This document shows positions 1 to 9,363 of a stretch of DNA of 64,000 nucleotides, one piece after another (positions within the stretch are counted from its first letter, which is position 1; each line of letters opens with the position of its first letter). Source of the stretch: Gimesia algae (GTDB lineage Bacteria; Planctomycetota; Planctomycetia; Planctomycetales; Planctomycetaceae); contig NZ_CP036343.1 of NCBI RefSeq assembly GCF_007746795.1, positions 1,306,531-1,370,530 on the forward strand. Reading direction: 5' to 3'. The notes beneath the pieces were generated by a model. The model was not told the origin of the DNA and did no database searches. It saw only the letters and a program-made list of their open reading frames with translations. The translations under genes and the position numbers were made by a program.

Positions 1-275
1 AGATTCTGCTCTCCCCGGGGCCGTCTCTGAAAGAAACAGTCGACACACATGCGAATGACGAACAGCCCCGTGCCTGCGAACAGCCAGATGTTTCCCAATA
101 CCGGTCTGTCACTTAAAAACAGCAATCCCGGTGAGATGGAAAGCAGCAGTACCAGATCCAGATTGCGCAGCGATAGTATCCGGTCAAATCGGAAAAAGAC
201 CGCCAGAGAGAGCAACAGGGAAAGATAAAACCATGTTGCCTCACTTACATAATAATCAGGTAAGATATGGTTCAT
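1..275 (-). CDS. Partial membrane protein, N-terminal part
   Basis: The minus strand is open from an ATG at 275 to the window edge, about 91 codons. It begins MNHILPDYYVSEATWFYL and has three hydrophobic stretches, at about residues 15-32, 42-56 and 65-78. The charged loop between the first two is FRFDRILSLRNLD. There is no stop, and the composition is that of a real multi-pass inner-membrane protein. A GGCGG lies about 10 bases upstream of the ATG. I do not recognise the family. The call as a real gene is fairly safe because of the clear membrane-protein pattern; the function is unknown and the rest lies outside the window. Confidence 0.6.
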   Translation of the reverse strand, partial: MNHILPDYYVSEATWFYLSLLLSLAVFFRFDRILSLRNLDLVLLLSISPGLLFLSDRPVLGNIWLFAGTGLFVIRMCVDCFFQRRPRGEQN

Positions 276-720
276 ACAAGAATACCGCCAGTGATGAGAA
301 TTTATCACCAGTCGAATTATTGAGTTTGAGCTTCAAACAGGTCCCCTTGTCATCACTCAAACAGGTACCAGCACGTGCTCCGAACTCAATTCTGGAGTCT
401 CGGTCAAAGTGCGGGGTCGATAAATCAGTACCTATTGTTCACAGATTTTTAATTTTAACCAGCCGATAATACGATTTTTCTCAATATCATCCGGATTTCA
501 CTCGTAGAAACCCCCATCCGTACACAGTCCGTACAGTACCTTGGGCATCAAAGAACAGATTCCGTCCTCTCTGTCAGCCGCAGTCCCCCTAAGACAGTCC
601 GGGCAGAGACCGGAAATTATGCTTCGACACATAAATAACCTTTGAAATATAATTTCAAACCTGACATCATGATACGGCGAACGTCTCCGATTCTTTTTCA
701 TCACGCCACGGAGGATGAGC
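276..720. other. Intergenic region between divergent genes
   Basis: This stretch separates the minus-strand membrane protein from the plus-strand PQQ protein, so promoters for both should be here. I see no convincing -35/-10 pair, hairpin, repeat or RNA gene. Short open frames cross it, but they lack ribosome sites and coding-like composition. Confidence 0.5.
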
Positions 721-3700
721 ATGCCGCATCTGAAATACCATTGGTTTTTCACAGTCACGTCGATCTGGATCGTACTTGGAGCAAGTCTGCCTGCTGCGGA
801 AAAGGCAGAATCGAAGCGGGATATTTCAAAGACAGCAGCAGCCTGTCTATCCAGGTTGCCAGCTTCCTCAGGCATTTGCGTGGTCCTGGGGCTGCCCGCA
901 GACAAGCAGGCGCCGTTTTTAAATGAAGTGCTTCAAAATTCAGAGTTCCAGATTTTTTTCCAGTCAGACTCGCTTTCTGAAGTTAACAAGGTCAGACAGC
1001 TGGCCGAAAAAAAAGGTTTTCTGGGCAACCGAATTTTTGTGGAACACGGCCCGATTCAGTCGCTCGCGCTGGCCAGTAATCTGGCTGACGTCATCTTTGT
1101 CGAACCAACGGCAGAGCAACTGGTATCTCAAACAGAACTGCTGCGGGTTTTACGCCCTGAAGGGATCGCTTACCGCGCCGGCTCAGAATTGAAAAAACCG
1201 ATTCCAGCCGGAAATGATTACTGGAACCATCCCTATCATCGCCCGGATAACAATCCCCAGTCGACCGACCAGAATGCACGCGCTCCCTACCGGACCCAGT
1301 TTCTGGCCGATCCCAAGTTTTCGCCCATGCCGGAAGTTTCCGTCGCTGCAGGAGGCAAAGTCTTCAAGGCGTTTGGACATATCGCGCATAAACAAAACCA
1401 GAATGCCATCCTGAATACCCTGATGTGTATTAACGCCTTTAATGGCACGATCCTCTGGAAGCGTCCGTTGCCCGCAGGCTTCATGATTCACCGCAATACC
1501 ATGATCGGCACCGACGACGCGTTGTATATGGCAGACAACGAGTCCTGCAAGATCATTGACAGTGAAACCGGGGAAATTCGCAACGAAATCAAAATCGACA
1601 AAAAACTGGCGGATGGCCCTGTCTGGAAATGGATGGGCATGCAGGACGGAGTTCTTTATGCCCTGATTGGCAACGAAGAAATCAAAGTCGATACGCAAAA
1701 ATCAGCGCGGCGGGGACTGGGGCACTGGCCTTGGGGTATGTGGAAAGGGCATGACTATTCCGACCCCAAGCAGGCCTTTGGATTTGGGCGGACGTTTGTG
1801 GCAATCAGTCTGGCAGACCAGAAAGTTCTCTGGCATTTCCAGGAAAAAGATTATATCGACAGCCGTGGCGTCTGTATGAAAAACAATCGCCTCTTTTATT
1901 ACTGCCCGGACAAATTCCTGGGATGCCTCAACACCGAAACAGGAAAACAGCTCTGGAAAAACAGTGACAAAAAATTACTGGCGTCCATCGGCTCCAATCA
2001 GAAAGCCCAGCATTATGTCACCGGCTACGCCACCACGACCTATCTGAAATGCAGCGATGAGTATCTGTTCTTCGCGGGACCACAACGCCTGCATCTCGTT
2101 TCCGCATCCGCCGCGGATGGCTACATGTTGTGGGAAAAAGAACATGGGAACCTGCAATTAGTTTTACGTAATGATGGCATTTATGCAGCCGGTCCTAAAG
2201 AGACGGGAATGAAACTGGATTACGCCACCGGAGAAAAGCTGGCGTCTTTACCCACACGGCGTGCCTGCACGCGCGCCACCGGCAGCGTCGACAGTATTTT
2301 CTTTCGTACACGCGGCGGTACCGTCCGACTGGAAACAGCCACCGATACCGCACAACATATCGCGCCCATGCGGCCTCCCTGTCAGGACGGCGTCATCGTT
2401 TCCAACGGCCTGCTTTACTGGGGCCCCTGGATGTGCGGCTGTGAACTGTCCCTTTACGGTCACATCTGCCTGGGACCCGAGAAAAATTCTACGGCTTCCG
2501 CACAAAAGATTCCGCCGCGTCGAACCATCTCTTCAAATCAGCTCGAATCAGTCGAACCGCTGCCCGATCATTCCACAGCCTGGCCTGCATTTCGTGGAGA
2601 TCAATATCAGTCTTCGTCAACCGAAATCCCCATTCCGAAAAAAAACCATGCTGCCTGGTCAACCCAGGTCACCAGATTGGCGCTGCTGACGGCTCCTGTG
2701 ATTGCAGCAAACAGGATCTTTGTCGCTGATCGGAGTGGTGTGATCTATGCCTATGACATGCAGGGAAAACTAATCTGGAAACAATTTACGGGAGGTGCAA
2801 TCTATTATCCTCCCACAGTCAGCAATGACCGCGTGTATGCAGGTTCTGCCGATGGTCGAGTCTACGCGTTTGCCGCGAAGACGGGGCAGCCCCTGTGGTC
2901 ATTTCGCGTCGCACCGGAACAACGCTGGATCCCCGTTTATGGGAAGCTGATCTCAACCTGGCCTGTCGCCGGAGGCGTCGTCATCCATAACGATACGCTC
3001 TATGCCGCTGCCGGAATTGCTCACTTCGATGGCACGCACCTGGTTGCCCTGGATCCTGTCACAGGCAAACTCAAACAGGAAAACAATACCTCCGGCGTCT
3101 TATCACCCACCGTCAACAGTGGAATCAGCCTGCAGGGCAGCCTGTATATCGATGAAGGGGAACTCTGCTTTCTGGCAGGAGGCGTCTATGAAATTGCCCG
3201 TTATGACCTGCAGACGTTAAAATGTCTGAATACGCCCCGCACTGAAGTACAATCGCAGTACCGGACCGCGTTCTATCCTTACTATCCGGAATACGGAAAA
3301 TACCTCTCGATCGAACATACACTGGCGGACCGCCGGGAACTGGTGCACGATGCCAGTTATGAGGGAAGTGTATTTACGAATCTCACTCTGAAAGAAGCAT
3401 TACCCCCGGGAGCTCCCAAAGAGAAAAAAGAGGTCGCTCGCTGGTTGAGCATGCGGGCCCGACGCACAGGCCAGGCATTCAAACGCAAGAACATCTGGGA
3501 AGATCAGCAGCAGCGTCGGTTTACCAGCTTTATTGTATCTCCGAAAGTGCTGCTGACCGCCGGCCACCCTGATGAGCAGCCGGAGGCCCCTTTTCTGACG
3601 GCCATCGACATCGCGCAGGGAACCGATCTCTGGTCGCATGCCTTGCCCGCATTGGCAGTGAAGGGGGGCACGGCGATCAACGCCGATGGCAGTATTGTCG

Positions 3701-3744
3701 TCGCTCTGGAGAATGGTCAGATCCTCTGTTTTCGGGCAGATTAA
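721..3744 (+). CDS. Secreted PQQ-like beta-propeller protein with N-terminal Rossmann-like domain
   Basis: This is an exported protein of about 1007 residues. An N-terminal signal peptide ends near LPAA (about residue 26). Residues 50-160 look like a degenerate class I methyltransferase fold: a VVLGLP strand, then ADVIFVE, then LRVLRPEG, as in the methyltransferase core. The linker NDYWNHPYHRPDNNPQS is followed by many PQQ/BamB-type blades, such as GTILWKRPL, GKQLWKNS, GKLIWKQF and GQPLWSF, to the C-terminus. Such propellers usually act as periplasmic binding or quinoprotein domains. The ATG at 721 is chosen over the one at 715 because GGAGG sits 6 bases before it. I see no heme-binding CxxCH. 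The substrate is unknown. Confidence is high for the fold and low for function. Confidence 0.85.
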   Translation: MPHLKYHWFFTVTSIWIVLGASLPAAEKAESKRDISKTAAACLSRLPASSGICVVLGLPADKQAPFLNEVLQNSEFQIFFQSDSLSEVNKVRQLAEKKGFLGNRIFVEHGPIQSLALASNLADVIFVEPTAEQLVSQTELLRVLRPEGIAYRAGSELKKPIPAGNDYWNHPYHRPDNNPQSTDQNARAPYRTQFLADPKFSPMPEVSVAAGGKVFKAFGHIAHKQNQNAILNTLMCINAFNGTILWKRPLPAGFMIHRNTMIGTDDALYMADNESCKIIDSETGEIRNEIKIDKKLADGPVWKWMGMQDGVLYALIGNEEIKVDTQKSARRGLGHWPWGMWKGHDYSDPKQAFGFGRTFVAISLADQKVLWHFQEKDYIDSRGVCMKNNRLFYYCPDKFLGCLNTETGKQLWKNSDKKLLASIGSNQKAQHYVTGYATTTYLKCSDEYLFFAGPQRLHLVSASAADGYMLWEKEHGNLQLVLRNDGIYAAGPKETGMKLDYATGEKLASLPTRRACTRATGSVDSIFFRTRGGTVRLETATDTAQHIAPMRPPCQDGVIVSNGLLYWGPWMCGCELSLYGHICLGPEKNSTASAQKIPPRRTISSNQLESVEPLPDHSTAWPAFRGDQYQSSSTEIPIPKKNHAAWSTQVTRLALLTAPVIAANRIFVADRSGVIYAYDMQGKLIWKQFTGGAIYYPPTVSNDRVYAGSADGRVYAFAAKTGQPLWSFRVAPEQRWIPVYGKLISTWPVAGGVVIHNDTLYAAAGIAHFDGTHLVALDPVTGKLKQENNTSGVLSPTVNSGISLQGSLYIDEGELCFLAGGVYEIARYDLQTLKCLNTPRTEVQSQYRTAFYPYYPEYGKYLSIEHTLADRRELVHDASYEGSVFTNLTLKEALPPGAPKEKKEVARWLSMRARRTGQAFKRKNIWEDQQQRRFTSFIVSPKVLLTAGHPDEQPEAPFLTAIDIAQGTDLWSHALPALAVKGGTAINADGSIVVALENGQILCFRAD

Positions 3745-3922
3745 AAACGGAATCGTTTCAATCCGGGAGCATGACTTTCGGTCTCGCGGGAAATCCGTTA
3801 ATTTAGCCTGAAACACAGGTAACACTAAAAATTCGCATATCATTTCCTATTAGCGGAATAGCGAAGTGTTCCTGATTTCCCGATCGTGCCAGTATCGCCT
3901 CATACTCAGAAGTTAGACTCTC

Positions 3923-4978
3923 ATGACTGCGACCGTAAAACTATATCTGCCTCACCAGACTACCGATCAATTGAACTGGCCGACCGACAATACAACGATC
4001 CGCCCGGGGCAACTCGAACAGACTTCACCTGCCTCCCTGTCGCGGACAGAACTGGTTTCTCTCTTTGAAAGTGCAACAGAAGACTATCTCGGTTTTGTCG
4101 ATGCCCCTCGGTTGAGTCAGGCTGACCTGGACCAGCTACAGAACTTCGATCCGAGTCAGTTTCGCAAAGGGGTCTGTCTGCTGCCATTCTCTGGTTCTGA
4201 GCAGATGATTCAGGCATATCAGACACTGCCTCCACTGGCGGCCGCTTCAGCGATGAATCCACTTTCTCATGCCGGCATCCTGATTCGTAAAACAGACTTT
4301 CTCAGCCTGAACAATCTACCGGGCTCTCCGGAACCGATCTGGCAGACATTGATTCTACTGGCAAAACAAAAAGCCCCCTTTCAACTGATTGAAACAGAAA
4401 ATCCTCTCACACTGGAAAGCAATTTTCCCAGCACTCTCCCGGCATTAGCACCCTAACTGCCCGGATCAGACAGAAAATGGCTGCTGGACCTGTTACGCGG
4501 TTATGATCCCCAGCAGGACCTGCTCTCCATCAAATCTGCTGCAGACGCAACGGCGCTCAAAGCCGGCTTGCTCTGCCTGCACGATTATCTCGACGAAAGC
4601 CATGAATACTCACAATCCGTTCAAAACCAGGGAAGACACCAGGCGGGCGACTACTGGCATCATATCATGCACCGCCGCGAACCCGACTATTCGAATGCAA
4701 AGTACTGGAGCAGGGTCGTCGGCTACCATCCGTTACACGATGAGCTGCCCGCAGCAGTTGAACCACTGTTTGAACGGTATGCAGCGCTCTCTCATGTCGC
4801 TTCCTGGAAAGAGAGATTAGTCCCAAATAAACGCTGGCTGCTAAATGCCTTTGTCGATTGCTGTCAGGAGTGTGAAACCACGGGTGATCCGGAACTGAAT
4901 GCCTTTGCGCAACAGGTCCAATGGCTGGAAATGCTACTGTTATTACAGAAAACATCTCTAGATGCTGTAAGCGTTTAA
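3923..4978 (+). pseudogene. Conserved hypothetical gene interrupted by in-frame TAA
   Basis: One reading frame runs from the ATG at 3923 to a stop at 4976-4978, broken only by a TAA at 4454-4456 (codon 178). The frame stays open for 173 sense codons after it, with coding-like sequence including LDLLRGYDPQQDLL, HDYLDESHEYSQ, WHHIMHRREPDYSNAKYW and GYHPLHDELP. The second of these halves has no good start site. The C-terminal HRREPDYSNAKYW segment resembles a conserved hypothetical bacterial family, but I cannot name its function. The simplest reading is a recent nonsense mutation or a sequencing error in a protein of about 351 residues. Two separate genes are less likely because phase and spacing are perfectly kept. 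Confidence 0.65.
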
Positions 4979-5433
4979 GTCAAAAGTGAAGTTTCGGACC
5001 TCTCTCAGGTTTTAGTCCCGCCACAAATCACTTTTACAGGTATCATTGTCGGGCAGAATCGGAATTCACCCGAATTGGAACGTTAAATTCTGTTGACAGC
5101 CGCGTTTGCGAGGTTATGATTTAATTACTTACCGCTCAATCCTCCTGCGACTCCTGCGGGCAAACCGAGTGGATATCCATCCATGGGATCTCCTCCGAGA
5201 ACTGTTTTCGCAGGTGCCATCATACAGGAATGACAACCTCCCGACTGGTCTTTTCCTTTACACCAGCAGAGCATACCTGACAGTGCATACCTGATTGAAA
5301 CATCCCATTTACGCTGGTGTTCATTTTCGGTGAAGTCTTCTTCTGTTACCATTTCACCGAACGAACCTGAATTACTCCATTGTAATGTAATCGTCTACTC
5401 GACTGATTCATAGAAGTTAACGGGACTCACAGT
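4979..5433 (+). other. Intergenic leader region upstream of tatA pair
   Basis: A gap of 455 bases. The one clear signal is a sigma70-like promoter at 5093-5120, which would give a leader of roughly 300 nt before the first tatA. Small open frames in the leader have no ribosome-binding sites. I see no strong terminator. Confidence 0.45.
5093..5120 (+). promoter_or_regulatory. Sigma70-like promoter upstream of tatA genes
   Basis: A perfect TTGACA (5093-5098) is followed by a 16-base spacer and TATGAT (5115-5120). This is close to the consensus for housekeeping sigma factors. It points toward the tatA pair starting at 5434. The call is from the motif only. Confidence 0.5.
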
Positions 5434-5640
5434 ATGTTTGGCTTTCCAGGCTGGCTTGAAATCACCATCATCTTAGGGATCATTCTGCTCCTGTTTGGTA
5501 AGCGATTACCCGGAGTGATGAATTCACTGGGAAGAAGTATCGTCGAATTTAAAAAGGGCTCACAAGAGGGTGCCGATGACGAGGAGGATTCATCCCGTAT
5601 TCCGTCGCAGGACTCGAAACAGGATAAACCACCAGGCTAA
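5434..5640 (+). CDS. tatA: Twin-arginine translocase subunit TatA/TatE family
   Basis: This 68-residue protein has the TatA layout: a short periplasmic N-terminus (MFGFPGW), one membrane helix (about residues 7-21), the hinge FGKRLPG, an amphipathic helix (NSLGRSIVEFKKG) and an acidic disordered tail. TatA oligomers form the pathway that moves folded proteins across the inner membrane with TatC. A second tatA follows 112 bases later. No tatC is in the window. The LFGKRLP hinge and the FKKG end of the amphipathic helix are diagnostic. Confidence 0.9.
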   Translation: MFGFPGWLEITIILGIILLLFGKRLPGVMNSLGRSIVEFKKGSQEGADDEEDSSRIPSQDSKQDKPPG

Positions 5641-5752
5641 TCTGTCGCCCGGTTTGAACCGTTTTGCTCTCATCCACAGGATACCAGGCTCAGAGGGAAC
5701 CAGCATCGGTTGATCAGCCCTCTACACCTTAGTCATAAAAAGAGGTACTAAA

Positions 5753-6079
5753 ATGTTACAGACAATCACACACATCACACCTGTCCCTGCTTTTCTGGGC
5801 ATGCCCGGCGGCTATGAAATGATCATTGTCGGCATCATCGCTCTGCTGCTGTTTGGTAAGCGTTTACCAGAAGTCGCACGCAGCCTGGGTAAAGGAATTG
5901 TCGAATTCAAAAAGGGCGTCAGTGGCATTGAAGACGATGTGAATCAGGCATCCTATTCACATTCACAGCCTGAAACACCACGTCCCACACCCTCTGAACG
6001 ATCTGATGAATTCACGGCTCCCAAGTTTGAAGTTCCCAGCTCTGAACCCAAGACAGAAGAAAAATCAGAACAGGCCTGA
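5753..6079 (+). CDS. tatA: Twin-arginine translocase subunit TatA, second copy
   Basis: This 108-residue TatA paralogue has a longer N-terminus (MLQTITHITPVPAFLGMPGG), a membrane helix (YEMIIVGIIALLL), the hinge FGKRLPE and the amphipathic helix VARSLGKGIVEFKKGV. The C-terminus is long, acidic and Pro/Ser-rich. It shares about twenty near-identical residues around the hinge with the upstream copy, so the pair probably arose by duplication. A GAGGT lies about 8 bases before the ATG. The two copies may have split TatA- and TatB-like roles, but the sequence alone does not show which. It converges with the minus-strand gene ending at 6114. Confidence 0.9.
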   Translation: MLQTITHITPVPAFLGMPGGYEMIIVGIIALLLFGKRLPEVARSLGKGIVEFKKGVSGIEDDVNQASYSHSQPETPRPTPSERSDEFTAPKFEVPSSEPKTEEKSEQA

Positions 6080-6113
6080 GCTGTCTGCCATTATTAATTG
6101 TCTCAGCTCAGAC

Positions 6114-7754
6114 TTAATAGGGAGCAGCTTTGCTCAACACTTCCACATCAACGATTCTTCCGGATGGCTTGGTCAAATCCAGGATAATCGGCTGTGGTGT
6201 GACCTCCTGTGAAACATTGCCTGCAGCATCGCGGGCAATCACCTGGAGATAAAACTTCGAAGGATTGCCTGGTCGAACAGACCAGGTAAACCGCCCCCCA
6301 TCTTCCTGCCAGCCAACGATGGGCTCCCAGGGGCCCCCCGGTTGTGTTGAAAAATTGATGGCAATCGGTTTCTCAGCGGGATTCTGATCACTCATGGCCC
6401 AGGAGATCGTCACCTTATTGGCTTCTCCACCCAGTCCCTGAACAACCGGATTCAATTTCAGAGCAGGTGCCGTCCGGTCAACCACAATCACCACATCGGG
6501 CTTCTCACCAGACTTGGGTAATGCATCAGCCAGGCCAACGCCACTTCGCACTCGTAAGGAAAAACCGTAGATACCATCATGGGGTACTTCGACATGGAAG
6601 GGACTCTTTTTGTCCGGGTCTTCGCCATATTTATACCACTTCTGGCCATTATCCTCTGTGATATAGAGCTCTACAGCGCCAACACCTGAAGGCCCGACTT
6701 CATCAACTTCGAATCCAATCTGGAATTGACTCCCATTCAACACCTGCTTGCGTTCAGCAGCCCAGTTTTGTGTAGGCGACTGTGGATAGCGATTTTTAGC
6801 GTAATTCGGACGCTTCTCCGGATCATCGGTAACAAAATGATTCTTGACCTGCCCCTGACCGGATTGCATTCCCGGATTGTCCTGTTCCAATCGCTTTTGT
6901 TGAGGAAAGACGCTGGGCAGCTGACGATTTGCCAGCGGTGTCTGCGAGTCAATACTATGAGGTTGTGCGGCCTGGGGAGTCGTGTTGTCACCAGAATAAG
7001 GTGCCAGAGTCCCCGGCTCGGTTCGTGTCAAATTATTGTCAGGCATCGTTCCCTGAGCAATGGGCTGATTAAAGTCGGGAAGATCCTGTTTGGGTTTGGG
7101 AATCGTGCGACTGGCGGCGGCTACGACCCGAAGCTGTTTCTGGCTGCTGCCTGTATTATCAGCGCGGTCTTTAATCACGCCCCGCACTGCGACCACACCA
7201 CCTTGCGAAATGGACCAGGTTGTCTGACCTTTCCCGTGAGGAGCGACGATCACCCGCTGCCAGTTCTGGCTCCCATTCTGGGCATATTCCAGAACCAGTT
7301 TGGTCGGATCCAGGTTCTTGTCTTCTGCATTCCAGATCAGTTGAACTTTGCCCGGAGAAATCTGCCGCAGATCCAGATCCAGTTGCGGAGGCGTCGTATC
7401 AATCACGACCCGTAAACCAGGTTCAAACACCCGTCCGGACGGATGCAGCTGGTTTTGGGAATCCAGTGTCCGAACCGAGAACCAGTACTCTCCATCCTGT
7501 GTTGCTTCAAAGGGAAATTTGCGCGTCGAAGGTGAAACGGACTGCTGATGATTCCAGGTCACACCACGGTCTGTGGAAACATAAAGCCTGATTTCCCGCG
7601 CGCCAAGCCGATCAATTTCAGCCTGATCGTAATGGTAGGGAATGCGAAACTGGGTTTTACTGGTATATACGGGAGCCGAAGTAGCAGCCGATGCGGAATT
7701 CGATTGAAATCCCCAAAACAAGCAACTGACTACCAGTAATGTAAATAGTCTCAT
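6114..7754 (-). CDS. Secreted protein with repeated Ig/Fn3-like domains
   Basis: A 546-residue exported protein with a signal peptide (MRLFTLLVVSCLFWGFQ, cleavage near ASA). Two similar segments each contain an Ig/Fn3-like beta-sandwich pattern: IRLYVSTDRGVTW...DGEYWFSVRT near residues 55-105, and VELYITEDNGQKWYKY...DGIYGFSLRVRSG near 365-410. Each is followed by a second sandwich with (V)VDRTAPALKL or VIDTTPPQLDL and SWAMSDQNP or IWNAEDKNL. A Pro/Gln/Asn-rich linker at about 215-340 separates the halves. It has no catalytic motif and looks like a periplasmic or surface structural protein. Function is unknown. It converges with tatA. Confidence 0.75.
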   Translation of the reverse strand: MRLFTLLVVSCLFWGFQSNSASAATSAPVYTSKTQFRIPYHYDQAEIDRLGAREIRLYVSTDRGVTWNHQQSVSPSTRKFPFEATQDGEYWFSVRTLDSQNQLHPSGRVFEPGLRVVIDTTPPQLDLDLRQISPGKVQLIWNAEDKNLDPTKLVLEYAQNGSQNWQRVIVAPHGKGQTTWSISQGGVVAVRGVIKDRADNTGSSQKQLRVVAAASRTIPKPKQDLPDFNQPIAQGTMPDNNLTRTEPGTLAPYSGDNTTPQAAQPHSIDSQTPLANRQLPSVFPQQKRLEQDNPGMQSGQGQVKNHFVTDDPEKRPNYAKNRYPQSPTQNWAAERKQVLNGSQFQIGFEVDEVGPSGVGAVELYITEDNGQKWYKYGEDPDKKSPFHVEVPHDGIYGFSLRVRSGVGLADALPKSGEKPDVVIVVDRTAPALKLNPVVQGLGGEANKVTISWAMSDQNPAEKPIAINFSTQPGGPWEPIVGWQEDGGRFTWSVRPGNPSKFYLQVIARDAAGNVSQEVTPQPIILDLTKPSGRIVDVEVLSKAAPY

Positions 7755-8182
7755 GCCAATGCACCTCCCTGCCTGAAGAACACTTTCTCTTGTGATCCCG
7801 GCCTGGAGTCCCTCCTGAGATGGTGTGAATTTTACTAACAGTCAATTCACCGGATACAAAACATGTACCAAGATCCCTGGCAGTCTCTCGAGACTTATCT
7901 TAAATGAATCAAACGCTGCACAGGGGAATACGCGCACTGGTAAACCGAAGATTGACTATCTACGCATATCGTCAATTCGGTTCGTATGACTTGAGACGAT
8001 CTTTCGGGTTAAAACAGAAGCGCAACAAGAGAAAACGCGAGGAATTATAGAGCGAATCGCATTTAACCATAGCGTCTCTCAATCCAGGATATTCGCCCCG
8101 CATGACCCCCGGAGAGGCGACAATCAAACTGGACACAGGCTAACGATCGATGAAAGAAAGCGCTCGGCTACAGACGTGACCT
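7755..8182. other. Intergenic region holding dispersed-repeat copy 1
   Basis: A gap of 428 bases upstream of the secreted Ig-like gene and downstream of the aldolase, both on the minus strand. It contains the repeat at 8048-8144. I see no other clear element. Confidence 0.5.
8048..8144 (+). repeat. Dispersed near-palindromic element, copy 1 (diverged)
   Basis: This is the most diverged of five copies of a ~95-bp element. It keeps the left end (TAGAGCG...CGCATTTAACCATAGCG, then TCTCTCAATC) and the right end (AAACTGGACACAGGCTA). The right inner arm has decayed to GGAGAGGCGAC, against GGAGACGCTAC in the other copies. It is oriented like copies 3, 4 and 5. Confidence 0.75.
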
Positions 8183-8830
8183 TCACCCTTTGCGCAGCTC
8201 TGCAATTTTACCCATATACTCAGCGGTCAGCTTCTGAATGCCATCCAGATCACCCGATTCAACCATTTGCTTTGTGACCAGTGAACTTCCCAGTCCCACA
8301 GCACAGGCGCCCGCTTTCAGATAAGCGGGCAGGGTTTCCAGGTCAACGCCTCCGGTTGGCATCAATGGAATCTGGGGCAGGGGACCATGCAGCGCTTTCA
8401 AATAAGCGGGGCCACCCACAAAGGCAGGAAAGACTTTAATAATATCCGCGCCCGCTTCCCAGGCCGTTAATACTTCTGTCGGAGTAAAGGCCCCCGTCAT
8501 GATCAGCTTGTCATACCGGTTACACAATTCGATGACATCGGTATTCACGGTGGGAGTCACAATGAACTCCGCACCGGCAAGAATTGCCGCACGGGCGGTT
8601 TCCGTATCCAGCACGGTTCCGGCCCCTAACAGAATCTTATCTCCCAGTTCCCGTTTTACCTGGGCCAGAATGTCGAGTACTCCCGGCACGGTAAACGTGA
8701 CTTCGATCACATCCAGTCCGCCAGCATAAATCGCTTTGGATACATCAACCAGTAACTCTCCAGACGGGGCACGAATGATTGCGACAGCACCACGATCAAG
8801 AACCTGCGTTAAATCCGAATGACGACTCAT
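8183..8830 (-). CDS. eda: KDPG/KHG aldolase (2-dehydro-3-deoxyphosphogluconate aldolase family)
   Basis: A 215-residue class I aldolase of the Eda family, the usual length. It should cleave 2-keto-3-deoxy-6-phosphogluconate (or 4-hydroxy-2-oxoglutarate) to pyruvate plus glyceraldehyde 3-phosphate (or glyoxylate). Visible motifs are Glu43 in VIEVTFT, GAGTV at 69-73, the Schiff-base Lys132 in IIKVFPA, and the phosphate-binding MPTGGV (157-162) and VGLGSSL. The Entner-Doudoroff dehydratase is not nearby, so the physiological substrate is not fixed by context; a role in sugar-acid breakdown is possible. A small conserved gene lies 47 bases upstream on the same strand and may be co-transcribed. 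Confidence 0.9.
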   Translation of the reverse strand: MSRHSDLTQVLDRGAVAIIRAPSGELLVDVSKAIYAGGLDVIEVTFTVPGVLDILAQVKRELGDKILLGAGTVLDTETARAAILAGAEFIVTPTVNTDVIELCNRYDKLIMTGAFTPTEVLTAWEAGADIIKVFPAFVGGPAYLKALHGPLPQIPLMPTGGVDLETLPAYLKAGACAVGLGSSLVTKQMVESGDLDGIQKLTAEYMGKIAELRKG

Positions 8831-8877
8831 CTGCTGTTTACCTTAACTAGGGGGGATTTGTGAGGGGAAAATACTGA

Positions 8878-9363
8878 TCAGCCTTGAAATGAAAACTGCT
8901 CGGCAAATTCCAGGATCCAAAGGTCCATCAGTTCCTGAAAAGACTGCATATCAGCTTCCGCGATAAACTGATAATGAGATCGGTTATAGATTTCCTTGTT
9001 TCGAATCGTGGCTTTCGCAACCAGTTCGACGATATGAGTTTCCGTGAAGGGCCTGACAATCATTTCCAGGCGGCTGTAGAGCGTCCGCGCCTGTTTCCCG
9101 GAATTCAGGCTGACATCATCACGTGTAATTTTCGAACCCCAGCCGTCTTCCCCCATCAGGGTATTGAACTGAAATCCGGGAAAATGATCGGCCAGTTTTT
9201 TCAGGCAGCTGTCGATGTGATCGGTCAGTTCCAGGCGATATTTCAAATGAAGATTCCGAAACTCCTCCTCAGACATTTTTTTTCCGACTTCCTGCCGTAT
9301 TTCTTCATCTTTGGCGGCACGCCCTTTATTGATGGCATGCTGAAGACGTTTCTCAAAGTCCAT
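8878..9363 (-). CDS. Conserved hypothetical cytoplasmic protein
   Basis: A 161-residue soluble, charged protein with no signal peptide or membrane segment. The first half is helical (EKRLQHAINKGRAAKDEEIRQ...MSEEEFRNLHLKYRLELTDHI). The second half contains GEDGWGSKITRDD and a beta-rich segment (YSRLEMIVRP...HIVELVAKATIRNKEIYNRSHYQ). I do not recognise the family, though it reads as a real conserved gene. An AGGATT lies just ahead of the ATG. It is 47 bases upstream of the aldolase, and repeat copies 1 and 2 flank the pair in opposite orientation. Confidence 0.7.
   Translation of the reverse strand: MDFEKRLQHAINKGRAAKDEEIRQEVGKKMSEEEFRNLHLKYRLELTDHIDSCLKKLADHFPGFQFNTLMGEDGWGSKITRDDVSLNSGKQARTLYSRLEMIVRPFTETHIVELVAKATIRNKEIYNRSHYQFIAEADMQSFQELMDLWILEFAEQFSFQG

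Noticed and set aside
498-905. A 135-codon minus-strand open frame overlapping the PQQ gene start
   Set aside because: No ribosome site or recognisable domain; it overlaps the signal peptide of a well-supported gene.
6726-7415. A 229-codon plus-strand open frame
   Set aside because: It lies entirely opposite the secreted Ig-like gene, which has a signal peptide and domain pattern; the plus frame has odd composition and no family resemblance.
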